Shown piece by piece: positions 38,426 through 51,200 of a DNA stretch of 64,000 bases (position 1 is its first letter; each line of letters begins with the position of its first letter). Both the position numbers and the translations under genes were made by a program. Location: positions 10,414,012-10,478,011 of the forward strand of contig RSEF01000004.1 of the NCBI GenBank assembly GCA_003993805.1, in the 5' to 3' direction. Source of the stretch: Himantopus leucocephalus. Its lineage: Eukaryota > Chordata > Aves > Charadriiformes > Recurvirostridae. The notes beneath the pieces were generated by a model. The model was not told the DNA's origin. It saw only the letters and a program-made list of their open reading frames with translations, and searched no databases.

Positions 38426-38475
38426 ATGCTAATGAGCTACCTGATTTGCATGTGCAATCAGATTAGCATGTAAAT
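38426..38475. promoter_or_regulatory. Candidate enhancer core: cluster of POU octamer-like sites
   Basis: Within 50 bp there are ATGCTAAT (38,426-38,433), a perfect octamer ATTTGCAT (38,444-38,451), ATTAGCAT (38,462-38,469) and ATGTAAAT (38,468-38,475). The first and third form an exact inverted pair, and the central site lies in a dyad CTGATTTGCA-TG-TGCAATCAG. POU-domain factors bind ATGCAAAT and such variants (established). Enhancer function is inference; no conservation data were available. Confidence 0.4.
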
Positions 38476-39983
38476 ATCAGCTTCTTGCAGGCACTAACAT
38501 ATATATGACTACCTGAGTGTGCCTGCAAATCAAAACGTTAGCAGCCAGGCCCACAATAGCAGATGTAAAGATCTGTTAATCACATTGCTGGTATGTTGGT
38601 ACCCTTTAATTTGTGGCTTCCAGAACTGCTGAGTACTCCTAACTGTCGTGCGAGTGGCAGGTGCCTACCAGCAACAGAAGAATCTGGGTGAATGACCTTA
38701 CAGAACATCAGGATGTTAGTTTTTTCCTGACATTCATCTCAAGGTGCTGGCTATGTTTGTGGGATCTGATCTGGGCATTTTTCTGACCCAGTGGAGGCGG
38801 CAGAAAAGGTTTCTGCTGGCTCTGCCCATCCGCTCTCCCTTGGGTCATCGTCCCTTGTCACGGTGCAACTGCAAGCTGTATATCCATGCCTGAATCACCA
38901 CCGTTCACTGTCAGTACATTAGAAAAGCCAGCCAGTGCCTGGTTACAGTGATATGCTGGACTATAAAAGCCAGCAGATGAGAATGCCTCTGAAACATGTT
39001 GCTCTCGTACTTAAGGAGTTTATATCTCTTAGGTGCTTTAGATAAATCACAACTCGCAGTCCATTGCAGAGTGTTGCAGTGGCAGTTCACGCAGACAGGC
39101 TCACCCTAACTTTAAAAAACAGTTTGGGTAGCCCTCACAACTGAGAAATCAAGACAAGCTAAACTCATTATTTTTACTCAGCGGTTCAGGCAGCTTTTGC
39201 AGTCTGCTTATGTTATTATGGCTCAGTTGCAAGCAGTGCCCAAAGCAGGCAGCACAAAGTTAACGTCAAGACTACAGGATATACAAATGCAGCAGAGACT
39301 GAATAGAACTCTGATTCATGAGCCTCTGCAGAGACTTCGTGGTAGGGATGCACAGACTACAAACCTGAAATTAATTAAAACTCAACTAGATTCAGTCTTA
39401 AAGATTCAAACCAAAGCTCTAAACTTTGGCCAGAACCATATTAAGCTGGAGAGGCAAATCCTCCCACTACCCAGAACATAATCACCCTGTTTAGGAGATT
39501 AACTGATTTGCTTTTGTTTCACAAGAATATTTGGGAAGTATTCAAAACCTAGTCAGCTCTGAAAGCTGATACATATTTAACAAACTTAATAGGTCCTGAG
39601 GCTGAGCAAACTTCAGCCAAACAGCTTTTAAAACGAAGCTCAGCAGTTCTAAAAATGAATCTGCTGGGAGAGAAGAGTTCAGAGAACCTTATAGGAACCA
39701 AATTTCACATTGTCTTAGCTGGCACTGTAACAGATTTCTCTGGTAATATATTCAGCATTTCTTGTCAAGTCTGTGTAAACTGCTCTGTCTGTTTCTCTAG
39801 TTGCAGACTTATTTATTTTTTTAATTCATGACCCAGAGCACATGGCCTGAAATAGATTTTTAATTATTTCAGGAAAGGATTGTTGGTTTTTATTCTGGAA
39901 TTTGCTTTGTGCATCATCTTACTTTTTTCCACTCAATTAAACATCATTTTAAGCTAACTGTGAAAGGCCAACTAAGACATTAC

Positions 39984-40127
39984 CATTTAACATCCTGAGA
40001 CCGTCACCTGATGTAGCCTGTTTAAGCGCCTGTTCCACTTGTTCTCTTCTCTTTGACTCAAATTCCAAAGCTTCCTGCAATTTTCTCTTTGCCTTCTTTT
40101 CTTTCTTCAAGCGTTTCTGAATTGTTG
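39984..40127 (-). CDS. DACH2: DACH2 internal coding exon: basic helix of DachC domain
   Basis: The exon is 144 nt: two bases completing an Ala codon, 47 codons, and one base starting the next codon. It encodes TIQKRLKKEKKAKRKLQEAL, then EFESKRREQVEQALKQATSGDGLRMLN. This is the most conserved stretch of the DACH1/DACH2 C-terminus, a long and very basic amphipathic helix. FESKRREQVEQALKQAT fits DACH2 better than the DACH1 version as I remember it. The acceptor is TTTACATTTCAG|CA and the donor is AAATG|GTAATG. Both neighbouring junctions are phase 1, so skipping this 48-codon exon would keep frame; I see no direct sign that it is skipped. Confidence 0.93.
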
Positions 40128-42988
40128 CTGAAATGTAAATACATTGTAAGAATAGCTGTTAAAGCACAGTTAATATATAATGGTGACAGTAAACGAGTTT
40201 ACATTCAACGTTCAAGGGCTCAGTTCTAGCTTGAGAAAAAAAAATAAAATCTGGCATGAATCTGATACAAAAACAAACAAAAAAACCCCACCACCCAAGC
40301 CATATCCTGTAGTGAAACAACAAACTATCTGAAAGGGCTTTAGATTTTGTTAAAGATCTTAAATCTTATTCTTGCCCTGGAACAGCCCCATGGATTTAAG
40401 TCTCCTAACCAGAATATTAAGAGTCTCAGAGCCAGCCCGGTGGTTCCCGTTACACAGACTTCACCAATGCGGACTAAATTCCAGCTACAGTTCTGCAGAG
40501 TTTGGTCGAGCAGAAAATTGGCTTAATTTCTAGCAACAGCAGCAAGGTACATCCTCAAAATTAAATAAATGGCTCACCCTTCATTCTAACCTTTTCCCCA
40601 ATGCCTTCTCCACTAGCTTTATCTAGAAGGATCATCCAAACACACTGGTCTACCCTGACCACTCCTCATGGATGGAGGAAGTCTTCTGAACGTGTCAGAG
40701 ATTCAGTTTGTTATGTTTTCTAACATTAAAAGGAAATGAAATTTATTTCTGCAGGTGAACTGTCCATGTGCAGTGTTGGAGAACCTGACACGTCAGTAGC
40801 AATGGCATACAGAGTGAAACTCCATGGAGTTACGTGGTAATTTTTTTGGTAAAACTGGAGCAGCAGTTGGGTGAATTTTGAAGCAGAATAATTGAAATAA
40901 AAAGAACCGCTGCCCAAGATAGAAGCCAGGGGTAAGGCTATTGAGAAGTGGGGTTAAGTGGGTACATACTCAGACAACAGGTCAAATGTGTAGAGAAGGG
41001 GTACGTGCTGAGTAACATGAGTACTTTTGCATGTCATCACTAGTGGGAGGAAAAAAAGAGGGCAAGCCAAAGAAAGGAGAGAAACAAAAAAGCATTGGGT
41101 GTATGCTAAGAATCTCAGAGAGAAATTAAAAGGGAACTTCCCAGGTAGAAAGCATGTTGAAAACAAGCTTATAACACTGGTAAGTAAATCAAGTATATTC
41201 TCTTCATTAGCAATTTCTCCATCTAACTGAAGCACTCCATAAAACGCTGTGTAGTAGCTGGCTGTTTGGACTGAAAATAGGTAAGAGTGCTCCTGCACAG
41301 CTTTGCGTTAGATCTCAATGCACTTTACAGTCATCTCATCTTCTCTCCTTCACAGACACAAAGCAGAAACAGTGCCTCNNNNNNNNNNNNNNNNNNNNNN
41401 NNNNNNNNNNNNNNNNNNNNNNNNNNNNNNNNNNNNNNNNNNNNNNNNNNNNNNNNNNNNNNNNNNNNNNNNNNNNNNTCCACAGAGCTGCTCTCCAGCA
41501 GGTCAGCCCCTAACCTGTACATTGGTACAACCGTGTAAGACACGGCAGATAACAGAAGTATTCCTGACTACTCTCAGTCTTAAATCCAACTATAAATAAA
41601 GTTAAAACTATAACTAGAGAACTGTGCAGTACTAATTGTAGCCAGACGATCTATGTCTTCATTGTGAACTGCTGACATTGGCTACTATTGTATTCCCTCA
41701 CCTATATAAATTCAAGCAGTAAAATGCACCTTTTAAGCCTTTTCCTTTTCAAACCCTCAATCTTAATCCCATATTTAACCTTATTTTTCACCAGGTTACC
41801 ATTACTTGGGCCAGAACTACATCTAAAACGTCTACCTCTGCCAAGGAAATTCCACAGAGCAGTACTTAATCCCATGGATTCATCACTGAATCAAATAAAT
41901 GGAGAAGCAATGACACTAGAAAAGGTAGGTAAAACTATCAGACTAAAAAGAATATGAGCTTAAACATAAATGCCCTTCTAAAATCACCATCTACTTTAGA
42001 GTCAAGTTTGCTATTGTGTACACTGTATTGATCACAAGTATTGTTAAAATGAAAGTTGAATTGCCTGGCGCTGCAGACAGCTCTGTTCTACACACCTAAA
42101 ATTTCAATTCACCTACATTTTTGGTCTTATCTAGTTTTATCTTTCTGATTTCATGGATGTAATCTGGAAGTAGCTTTTGGCACATAAAGTATCACTCTTC
42201 TCTGTTAGATGCAGATTTGAATTTTAAAAAGAATACGGCTGCCTTTGCAATATCACAGCGAAAAATTCAGATTTACCAATTTAATTGCCTATTATTATCT
42301 GAAGCGTCTACACAGTCATGGTTTTGTCTTAGAAGGCCCCGTATGGGGACTGCTATTGTATCTCACTCTCCTGATGGAAAAAAATGATCTAGGGTTATTT
42401 GCTTCAGATCTTGCGCTTGGGTACACTAGTTCTCGTAGTTCTGTCTATTTTGTCGCACTGAAGTTATTGACAAGAAAAACTAGCTGACTAGCACCTCAAC
42501 TACAGAAATGGGGGCTAGATAAGTAGTAAGGTAATGAAAAAAAATCACCTAAATACCCAAATTACAGACATACTATCTTTCTCACAGTAAGACTGATCCT
42601 CAATGCTTGGAGGATAATAGCAGAAAACAAAAGAAATTAAAGCTGTCAAATGAAGAAATCGGGCTGGGAATACACAGGCGGAGTGGTAATAATACATGTG
42701 AAAGCTATGAAACTGAATCAGCTTTCCTCCACAGAACCAACCAAAACTCTCTGCGGCCAGTTGCCCTGCAGGAAATAATTCTTCAGTCACTGTTCTGTCT
42801 GCTTACAGAAAAGTGTGCTTCATTCTGTTTTTATTAAATTTAAATCTTTCATTACCAGTGCTAGTCCACTGCTGCATTACACTGAAGTATGAATGTCAGT
42901 TAACTCCGAGTCCTCAATAGCTCCAGCTGGAAATGCCAAAGGGTTATACATTTAATAGATATCTAAACTCCATTTTTCATTCACTCAC
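40128..42988 (-). other. DACH2: DACH2 intron (about 2.9 kb, contains assembly gap)
   Basis: Intron between the two coiled-coil exons. It contains 100 N at 41,379-41,478; otherwise the sequence is ordinary AT-rich DNA with no exon-like frame. Confidence 0.8.
41379..41478. other. Assembly gap (100 N)
   Basis: Exactly 100 consecutive N, the usual placeholder for a gap of unknown size. Open frames running across it are meaningless. Confidence 0.99.
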
Positions 42989-43136
42989 CTCTGCTTTGCA
43001 GCTCAGCTGTGAGTTGCCTTTCCAAGCTCTCCCTTAGTTCTCTCTCTCTACAAAGCTCCATCTTTAACTCCTTCTTTTCCTGCTGTATCTGCTTTTCCTG
43101 GACTCTCGCATTGTCCACAGCCACTTTCAGTAGGCC
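42989..43136 (-). CDS. DACH2: DACH2 internal coding exon: DachC coiled coil
   Basis: The exon encodes 49 codons plus one base, beginning GLLKVAVDNARVQEKQIQ and ending RQLTAELQSR. It is almost entirely charged and heptad-like (EKKELKMEL, RERELRESLER), as expected for the coiled coil of the dachshund C-terminal domain. The first residues directly continue the LLTNIQ of the preceding exon, which is the known order in the family. The acceptor is GTGTGTTTTAG|GGC and the donor is AGCAGAG|GTGAGTG, a strong consensus. The intron separating it from the preceding exon is only 528 bp. A cysteine (MELCRERE) sits where I would expect an aromatic residue in other family members; this is a recollection and may be lineage variation. 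Confidence 0.92.
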
Positions 43137-43664
43137 CTAAAACACACACAAATGTAAGTACCGAAAATACCATTTTGTTTAAGCAGTGACAAAATGCATC
43201 CATTTGTTTCTTTTACACCCTCTAGGAAAACAGAAAAATTAAAAGCAGGAACCTATAGACCTGGAATGCAGCTGAGCATTTGAAGTAGCTAAATGTTATA
43301 TATGAGCAATTTTGTGGCACGGAATCATTCAGTATAGCTTTTGCTAATTCATCCCATTGATGTGGTTTATTAGAAACGGAGTGCCGTATCATTGCTGACC
43401 TTGGTCAAGTGCAGGGAGAAGCAAAGGGGGAATAATGAGACTGGTGAATTTTAATATGACCATTATTGCCAACTATTAAGTCAAACAGACAATGTATGAA
43501 ACCCCTTCACGATCGATAATGCCAGACAGTGGAAACCTAAGCATTTAAATAAAAGAAATTAGAATTTCAGATACAAAATAGTTCCTGAAACTTTTTGAAG
43601 AGATTGAAAAAGAAACGCATTTTATCTATCATGACATAGCGTGGCTCTATAGAGAATAATTTAC
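43137..43664 (-). other. DACH2: DACH2 short intron (528 bp)
   Basis: Short intron with clean GTAAAT donor and GTGTGTTTTAG acceptor. Nothing else is recognised in it. Confidence 0.85.
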
Positions 43665-43810
43665 CTGAATGTTGGTTAATAGTGTTTCTACTGATGAAAG
43701 ACCATCAGCAAAAAGAAATGGCGCAGGAAATCCAGGAGGCAAGGCCTGTCCAGCCAGTTGGACTTTATCTAAGGTTGGTTTCATTATTGGAATGGCAATT
43801 TGGACCTCTT
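43665..43810 (-). CDS. DACH2: DACH2 internal coding exon: start of C-terminal Dach domain
   Basis: This is the most 5' exon of the gene visible in the window. Read on the minus strand it encodes EEVQIAIPIMKPTLDKVQ, then a Pro/Gly-rich stretch, then PFLFADGLSSVETLLTNIQ. The last part is the hallmark opening of the DachC region of dachshund proteins, which mediates Eya binding in this family of nuclear cofactors (family knowledge). The acceptor is a TTTACAG at 43,811-43,817 and the donor is CAG|GTAAAT just below 43,665. The exon is 146 nt: two bases completing a split codon plus 48 codons, so it ends in phase 0, matching the next exon. DACH2 rather than DACH1 is favoured by the IPIMKP lead-in and by the sequence of the later exons, judged from memory of the two paralogues. 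The open frame continues a little upstream of the acceptor but has no DACH-like sequence there. Confidence 0.88.
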
Positions 43811-44405
43811 CTGTAAAGATAGGTTTAAAAGCCACATCAGAAAGCATTGGAGATACAGGTAAATGTAATTTCTAGAAAGCAGCATTCTATTTACCTGGAA
43901 GTCAAAATACAAGCACAGTAGTAAAATTAATGTTGTTTCAGTCTGGACAGCTGTGATTGTTGCTAAAGTAAGTTTGCGAAATAGTACAGAACAAATAAAT
44001 ACATGAAGACTGTAACATAGCTGTGATAGAGACTATTACATCTCAAATTCTACAGAATTATACTACAGTATTATGCGCTTCGTTAAACCTGAATGACCTT
44101 TCTTCATTCTGTCATGTTTGCCATTCTGTGATGTGCATTTTTTTGTTGCTATAACCTTGACAAAATTCCAATCAAGAAATGAATCACATCGCTTTACTCC
44201 TTTAACGTTACCCTTCCCATACTCAGCAGTAAATAATCTCCACTGAGTCATCCCTCCTGCTTAGCTAGCACCAACTCCACGTTGTCAGTAAAGTGTCAGC
44301 ACAGGTTTTCTTAACAAGTACCTTGCTACTGTCAGCCTTTCTAGTCACAGGCAGCAGCCAAAAAGGCTTTGCTGAGTTATCTCTGTCGGAGGTGTAAGGA
44401 GAGCT

Positions 44406-44428
44406 GGGTGGCAGGGGGGAGGGGGGGG
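44406..44428 (+). other. Potential G-quadruplex sequence
   Basis: GGGTGGCAGGGGGG followed by A and eight G, enough for four G-tracts. It lies in the long DACH2 intron; the C-rich strand is the transcribed sense. Confidence 0.5.
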
Positions 44429-45170
44429 TGTCACAGGAGCGGCCAGGGAGGAGAGGGCACTCCGGCACAGGGCTCGCTTCTGCGATTTACTGCACGGAAC
44501 TAGATTGATGCATCGCTTGCAAATTGTAGAATCGGGACCTGGCAGCCTCCCCTTCACTCGCTGTTTCAAATAGATCATGTTATAGATCAAGCTGTGTACA
44601 GACATGTTTATCCGCACAGAAACAACAACATTAGTAATTACTTTTTAAAAGTCCTTTACATTATGATGAATCAGTACTATCACCAATGAACTCACATTTT
44701 TGAATAGGATATTTTAAACATATTTTAGAATAGTAAACGTATCTCTGTCACGTCTCTACGAGTACTTCTTCCCCACATATTCATTTTAAACATCAAGTTA
44801 ATTGCTGAAAACCACAAAATTAAAATCTGCTAGCAGTCTTTAAAGCCAATCTCTGTACATTTCTTCTACTCTGAAATGTTAACAAAATATTTCTGTGTCC
44901 TATTCCAGGAAAATCCAGTCTCTATATATTATGTTCCTGCACTTGCAGAAATCGTGACTATCTTCTCAGCAATTGCTTTTTAGTGAAGCTTTCAACTAAT
45001 GTATGGACCATAAGTTCATGATGCGTATGTTTTCTAACATACACATCCAGTGTATCACCCAGCACAGCCAGCCCTGATAGTTTCATTTGTCAAGTGTCTT
45101 GGTCATATTAAAGCCAGGATTTACAATTAGACCATGCCATATTCAAAAGGCCTCCTTCTCCCACCTCTTA

Positions 45171-45213
45171 TTAAAAAAAAAAACAACAAAAAAAACAACA
45201 AAAAAACCCCAAA
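45171..45213. repeat. A-rich simple repeat
   Basis: A runs interrupted by CAAC, ending AAAAAAACCCC. No element was identified upstream that would make it a poly(A) tail. Confidence 0.8.
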
Positions 45214-48200
45214 CTCAGAAAGAATTTGACAACAGCAAATTAAACCACGGTGTCTCTACAGCAGTACTATTTTCTATCTAGTTTAACAAACTCCAGGAGC
45301 ATCTATTGAGCAGCAAATACTTTTTGGTGTGTTTCTAAAACACACCTAATGACAATGAACCAGAAGCATTAGCAGTTTCAAGTATTCTTTGAAATCTCTG
45401 TTTATGGAGTGTTTTATTTTCACTGTTTCAGTTCGTTAAATGGCACATGTTCATAACGGTTCTTCAGGACTAATAACAACAAAAGCCAGTAACCCTTCAT
45501 AGCTGTCATTTTAGAGCTCTGTTCATGTAATTTAAATGATGATCCACCAAAAAAACCCCAAAACAACTCTGGTGACATACTCAGACGATGGAGTTTGTGC
45601 TGATTCAGATACACCATTTCTCATATTTAAATATCGTGAGTATCAGTGGCAGAGTTTTAAAATAAACTGATTAATGGTTGTGTGTAATGCTACAAAGAAA
45701 TAGTACTTAAGCCACAGAGTCACAAAAGACTAGCCAGAAGTGGCATTTGATAAAGGAAGTAATACATGAAGTATGCATAACAAAACTATAACTGCTTTAA
45801 AATCTCTAGAAATCTCTACTATTTGGGGATGAAAGTAATAACATTAAATTGGCCGAAAGGAAAATTACTATTGACTGTGAAGACAGGTTGCATGGTCTGT
45901 GGTTTGTAATGTTACTGTACAGCAGATTGAAGTTTCAAAATAGTATTACTCTTCTTTAAAGAGATAGACACAGCTAAATTAGGTGCTGCTTGCTGCAGTG
46001 AGGATCAAATGCAAAAAGAATCATATTTCATCAGACCTAGTCAACACCAGGAAAATAAATAGAAATATAAGAGGTATGCAGGCAATGATTCATTTTGATA
46101 ATCTGGCCCAAGAGAGACACATAGAGACAGCACACAGATCTAAGCTTCTACCAAAAGACAAATAGGACACAGAGGGTGGGAATTGGGATGACAGTGTAGC
46201 AGAGGTCACATCGATTTTCAGCAGCAGTTTTCACAGAGATGAGATAACCCTGGACTCTATTTGGCCCATTGTTCATATCCTACCTGTCCCAGAAGCAATA
46301 AATTTCCAAGTCCCAGAAAAAGGGCAGTAAAGAAGAAGGATTCTACTTATGACTTCTTATGATTAAGTTTTTGTGCTAACCAAACATGCTTTGCAGACCA
46401 AGGTCACATTGCATGTTAAAGTCCGTAATAGCTGAAAACTAGAAGCAGCATATTATGTTTTAGCGCATATGGGTGGAAACTGTCAAACCATTCATCATTT
46501 TTTTTTTTCTGATTGAAATCACACTCTGCAAAGATGAATGATAAATGCATTAGAAATCTATTTCAATCTTGTAATAGGTCTTCACATCTGAATGGTGTCT
46601 ACATCTTGCCCGTATTCTGAATAAGTGCACAGTTAGTCAGAAATTTATTAGCTACGCTGGAGAAATCAAAATTGGTAAAGCAATTAAAAATGGCACATGT
46701 TGGAAGTATTTTTTGTGGATTGTATCAAATGCATCTCTTAAATAGAAAAAAGATGTTGATTTAAGCATTTTGAAAGAACACTAAAAATATAAATGCTAAA
46801 AGCTGCACTCATACTTACAGTACAACAGAATAAGCAAGAAATAAAGCTAGGACAAGTACAATCTAACCAAGGACACAAACAACCTTTCTGTTTATTGAAG
46901 CAAAGTGGCAACTTTTATCGAGCTTGTTTGTTAAACCTGCCATGCTTTATAATAGCGATCAGGAATCCATTTAGAGTGCAGTCTTTTTATTTTAATTTCT
47001 AGCTGGCATCCAGATGAATAGAAGAAAGCAAGAATTATATTGCAGAGAAAAGAAATACACAGTAAACACTAACAATGAATGGAATATTATCCCAGGAAAG
47101 CACGTGGAAATCTGCTAGAAAGTTTCTTGTTCTTAATTCAATATACTAAAGTATTTAATCTTCTGTCTTCTGCCTAAGTTGCAGAAATGAGGATTGGAAA
47201 ATGAAGCATCAACCTACAGACTAAACGCAGCACTGGGAACACGAGTAACGTGAATTGCTCCCTGCGTGACAGTGCGTGGCCCAAACCAACAGGCGATTTT
47301 ATTTGCCAGCTGGTTTATATTCTTTCTGAAGGTATGTTTTTAAATCAATCATTCATATACCTGATACACTTGACATGTCACATCCCTCTCAAAACCAGGT
47401 AGAAATATTAAAGCGACAATTTACATATTGCTGAACACCAGTTAAATCACCTAGTTGTTTCTTCGCATACGCTCCCAAACTTCATCTATGTGGAGTTGTA
47501 TAAGCATTATACATAAACCTCACCTCAAATAGCTTATAAAATATAACTCATGCATAAAATAAATACGTGGCATATGGAAAAGAGTGTGACAATATATATG
47601 AAATTTATAGTTATTAATCTGTTAGTTAGTAACCAAGACATTTGATCTCAGAAAGCCTTCAGCCAGCATTAGTAAGACAGTTTTGAACACAGATGGCAGG
47701 TGGGTCACTCCTTTTCCCTGCCTGTGGCATACAGTTTAGAAACCTAAGGACTAAAATGGTTTATCGCAATTGTAATTCTTGGAGCTTCGTATTTGAGTGA
47801 TGGGGGGATTACATTTAATGGTCCATAGTTACAAAGGACCAGCCTAGACACTCTAATGGACCTTTTCGACCTTTAATAAAATAAACCAGAGGATCTGCGA
47901 AACCAGCTGAGTTGTACATGCTACTCATCTCTGAAAACAAGATGATACATTCTTATTTGAAATAGCATTATTTGTCCAAAGATCTTACAGAATTATCCAA
48001 ACCACTATATCTTTATAGTGGCAAGAGGTCCCTTGACTTCCACGTAGATATCTACTTCACAACAACAGTGATAGGCAGCAGTGTCCAAACATGGGTATAT
48101 TGATAGAATTAGGGCCCAAATCCTAATTTTTGACTGTAAAACGCAGTTTTCCAAAAAAGTGAGACTTTTTATTCTAATTTTAAACCTTGACAACTTCTCT

Positions 48201-51200
48201 GTTGCTTAACTAGAAACTAGTACATCTTTTTCTTTTACAGTAAGGTAAGTATGAAAAACCTGTAACCTGAAGCATTGTTTATTTCAAATGTTTTATATCT
48301 GGAAGTCTGAAAGGACAGGGTTGTCTGTCTTCAGTGTCTTAATAATCCTGAAAAGCCTCCATAAACCTCTGCCTACCTTTTCCTCCCTCACTCATTGCTT
48401 CTCTGCCAGGAGCTGAGCACTCCTGTTCATCAGTGAGAAAAGTGATACCTCCTCCTAACCTGGCACCAATCAGATTTAGATATTTACTGCTTTAACCTTG
48501 TGATTCAGGTGCCAAATTTGAAGTCACTGCTGTTTTTCTTAATTACAGTCCCTGAATGAACAGGGTCAATGAATGCAATTGGGGAGTAGCTGATTAATCC
48601 AGCGCACTAGCTTTAAATCAGACTTCATTTCATTTCCGAATGACTGATACAACTTGATAGCACACAAGCATGTTTCACTACTGAGCTTTGCCATAAAGAA
48701 ACTTCACTTTAAAAATAGTATCTAATCATTATATATACATTTCCAGGCTGCCTTAAAAGCTTTTGGAAACTATCACAGAACAGTAACATCAACTATGCTC
48801 CGCTTCACAGTATCCGCGTCCAAGCTGGTTCTCACCTACGCATTCTGAAATCAATTGATTTTGTCCTGAAGAACTGTTTAATAAAAACTTTTTTGTTGTT
48901 TTCAACAGAGGGGGAAACGTAGACCATGTCTGTTACATTTAGAGCAATGTGCTAGCTTAAGAAAAACTGAGTATTTGGAGTAGTAAAAAAAGAGAAAGCA
49001 AACTGTGCAAGCCATGCACGCACCACCTTTCCACAGATCTGTGCTCAGGAATGATGAGGGTGTGTTTTCCTGAAAGATGTCATGAAGCAGGCACTTAGTG
49101 TTTGAATAGGAGAAGGAGACAAAAAGTAGAGAAATGAAAAATTTCACTAGAAAAGGCTGAAATTACAGTTTACAAATTGTCTTTATCTGTGCGCTCTTTA
49201 TCAAGAGGTGCGTAATTATACAGCTTTGACATTTTCATCAATGTACTCTCATTAATAGCAGAGAAAATTATACCTATTTATAACTTCAACATATTTACAA
49301 TATACTCCGATGCTCACATGGTACTGATGGTAAAAACACCTGAAAATATTTTATTAATTCAAACCTTAAAAAAAAGGACCTGAGTTAGATGAAATTTGCA
49401 ATAATAAAAAATGAAATCAAGTGCAGTAATTCACTGGCGAGACATCAGAACCCAAGTGTTTCATTGCAACTAACTTCAGTCTAAAGTTCAATATGTGCAG
49501 ATTAAGAAAAACAAATACAACTGATGTCACCTGATTAAATTCTGTTCATTAAGGAGAACTAGAAGTACAATTAAAGTTACTAATAAATACATAAAAAGCC
49601 TTCAAAATTGCTGTATTTTATATTCACAACAGATATTTACAATTTATAGTTTGTGCATGTTATTATTATACCTGCTTTCTCCTATGAGCTGCTCCTCAGG
49701 CAGGTTTTGGTAATCTGGATTCTAAAGCATGTAGAGTTGTTCTGTGCTTTAAGGTGCTTTTAATTTACATAGAAGCTTAAAGTACTACCGATCTGCATTT
49801 TCCATACGGCAATTTAAAGTAACTAGTTACTTTCAGTTAGTAGCAGTACCTTGCCATTCCTCGCAACGACAAGCAGCATTACTTCTACTGACAACAGAGA
49901 AAAGTGAAAATGTGAACTATTCAAGAAAAGGCTAGTAATAAAATTACTGGGGCATAGAAGAAAGCAGGAAAATGAAACAAAAGAAACAAAATCTTCCTCG
50001 TGGCCATTATCAAGAGGTTATAAAATTTTTCTCAGCTAACTCTCCTATTAACATGCACAAAGGTTTTCTTCATGGCGATTTTTAAGCATCACTGTAGTCT
50101 GACTATTCTTCTACTGAGATTTTAAACTGTCAGATGAGGATGGGTAGGAGGAACTTGCCAAGAAAAAAAAAAAGATTCTTCAATTTTCTTGGCGAATTCA
50201 GCTTTTCCCTATTAATGTTGAGATTATTTCTTCAACTATTTTGTTGCAAATATTTATGACTCCATATGGAACAACAGATGTTGAAGGGAAGGGATAGCAG
50301 AAAAGACTTCATTTTCAGCAATTACCCTGCTACTTGTTGTCATACTGTAGGTGTTCTTAGTGCATCTATTTTACATACTACCCTGTCCTTTCACACACTG
50401 AAAAAATGTCAGTTTGGATAATTAATGTAATAACTTTAGTCCAAATCATTTTCCATTTCATAAATGAAAAAATAAAAAAAAAATTAGGACAACAGGAGGA
50501 AGAAATTAGGAAGCAAGGGGGAAGATAGGAATTGCTTTCCCAGTCCTTCTGGAATATCTGATCAGGAATCAGTTTCTCGCAAAGCTGCATTAGGTCCTTA
50601 ATAACAGATCTTTCCCATTTTTCCTTTGAGACAGATTCCAGTGACTGCCACCAAGAGGAGAAATGATACAAGAAACAGAGAAACAAAGCTATCCAAGAAG
50701 CAGGATAAAAACCATTAAAATTACTGCATTAGAAAGGTGAAGAAACATGGCCTGGGTGTGATGAGGATAAATAGGAACAGGTTGATGGTGTTCAAGCTGA
50801 AGAAATATCTGTTAACTGAACTGCCAGCCTACCAGCACAGGCAGCCAGAGCTGGCTGGAAAGCAGCGGTCCCCACCACGCAGCCAGTGAGATCCACTCAC
50901 AGGCAGAATCGCGCCTGCTCTGCCACATCCTCAGGCAGCACGTGCAAGTGAGCTCCTGGCCAAACACAACTGTGATTAGTGAGCACCACGTTCAGATTAA
51001 TAAACCGTGCTTTAGTGAGTATCCAACAACCGTGCATGGGGGACCCAGGAGGGGGAGAAGGGTAATAATATTATTGCTAATAACTGAATCCCAGCGCCAT
51101 GCTAACTGCAGCCACATGGCTTCTGGACAGGAGGTGGCTCCCAGTTGGCATAACTTGCAGAATGGGCAGTACAAGCTGGCAGCTGCCTGCAAAAGCCACT

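Larger units (their letters stand above)
36908..39983 (-). other. DACH2: DACH2 intron (about 3.1 kb)
   Basis: Intron between the basic-helix exon and the linker exon. It holds a (TG)n run at 37,316-37,329, a tRNA-like relic near 37,600, a hairpin at 37,771-37,805, a TATG-rich stretch at 38,041-38,090 and an octamer-motif cluster near 38,430-38,475. An open frame on the plus strand at 39,116-39,481 is discussed in the findings. Confidence 0.8.

Noticed and set aside
41287..41599. Open frames crossing the N run
   Set aside because: They are open only because N codons are not read as stops.
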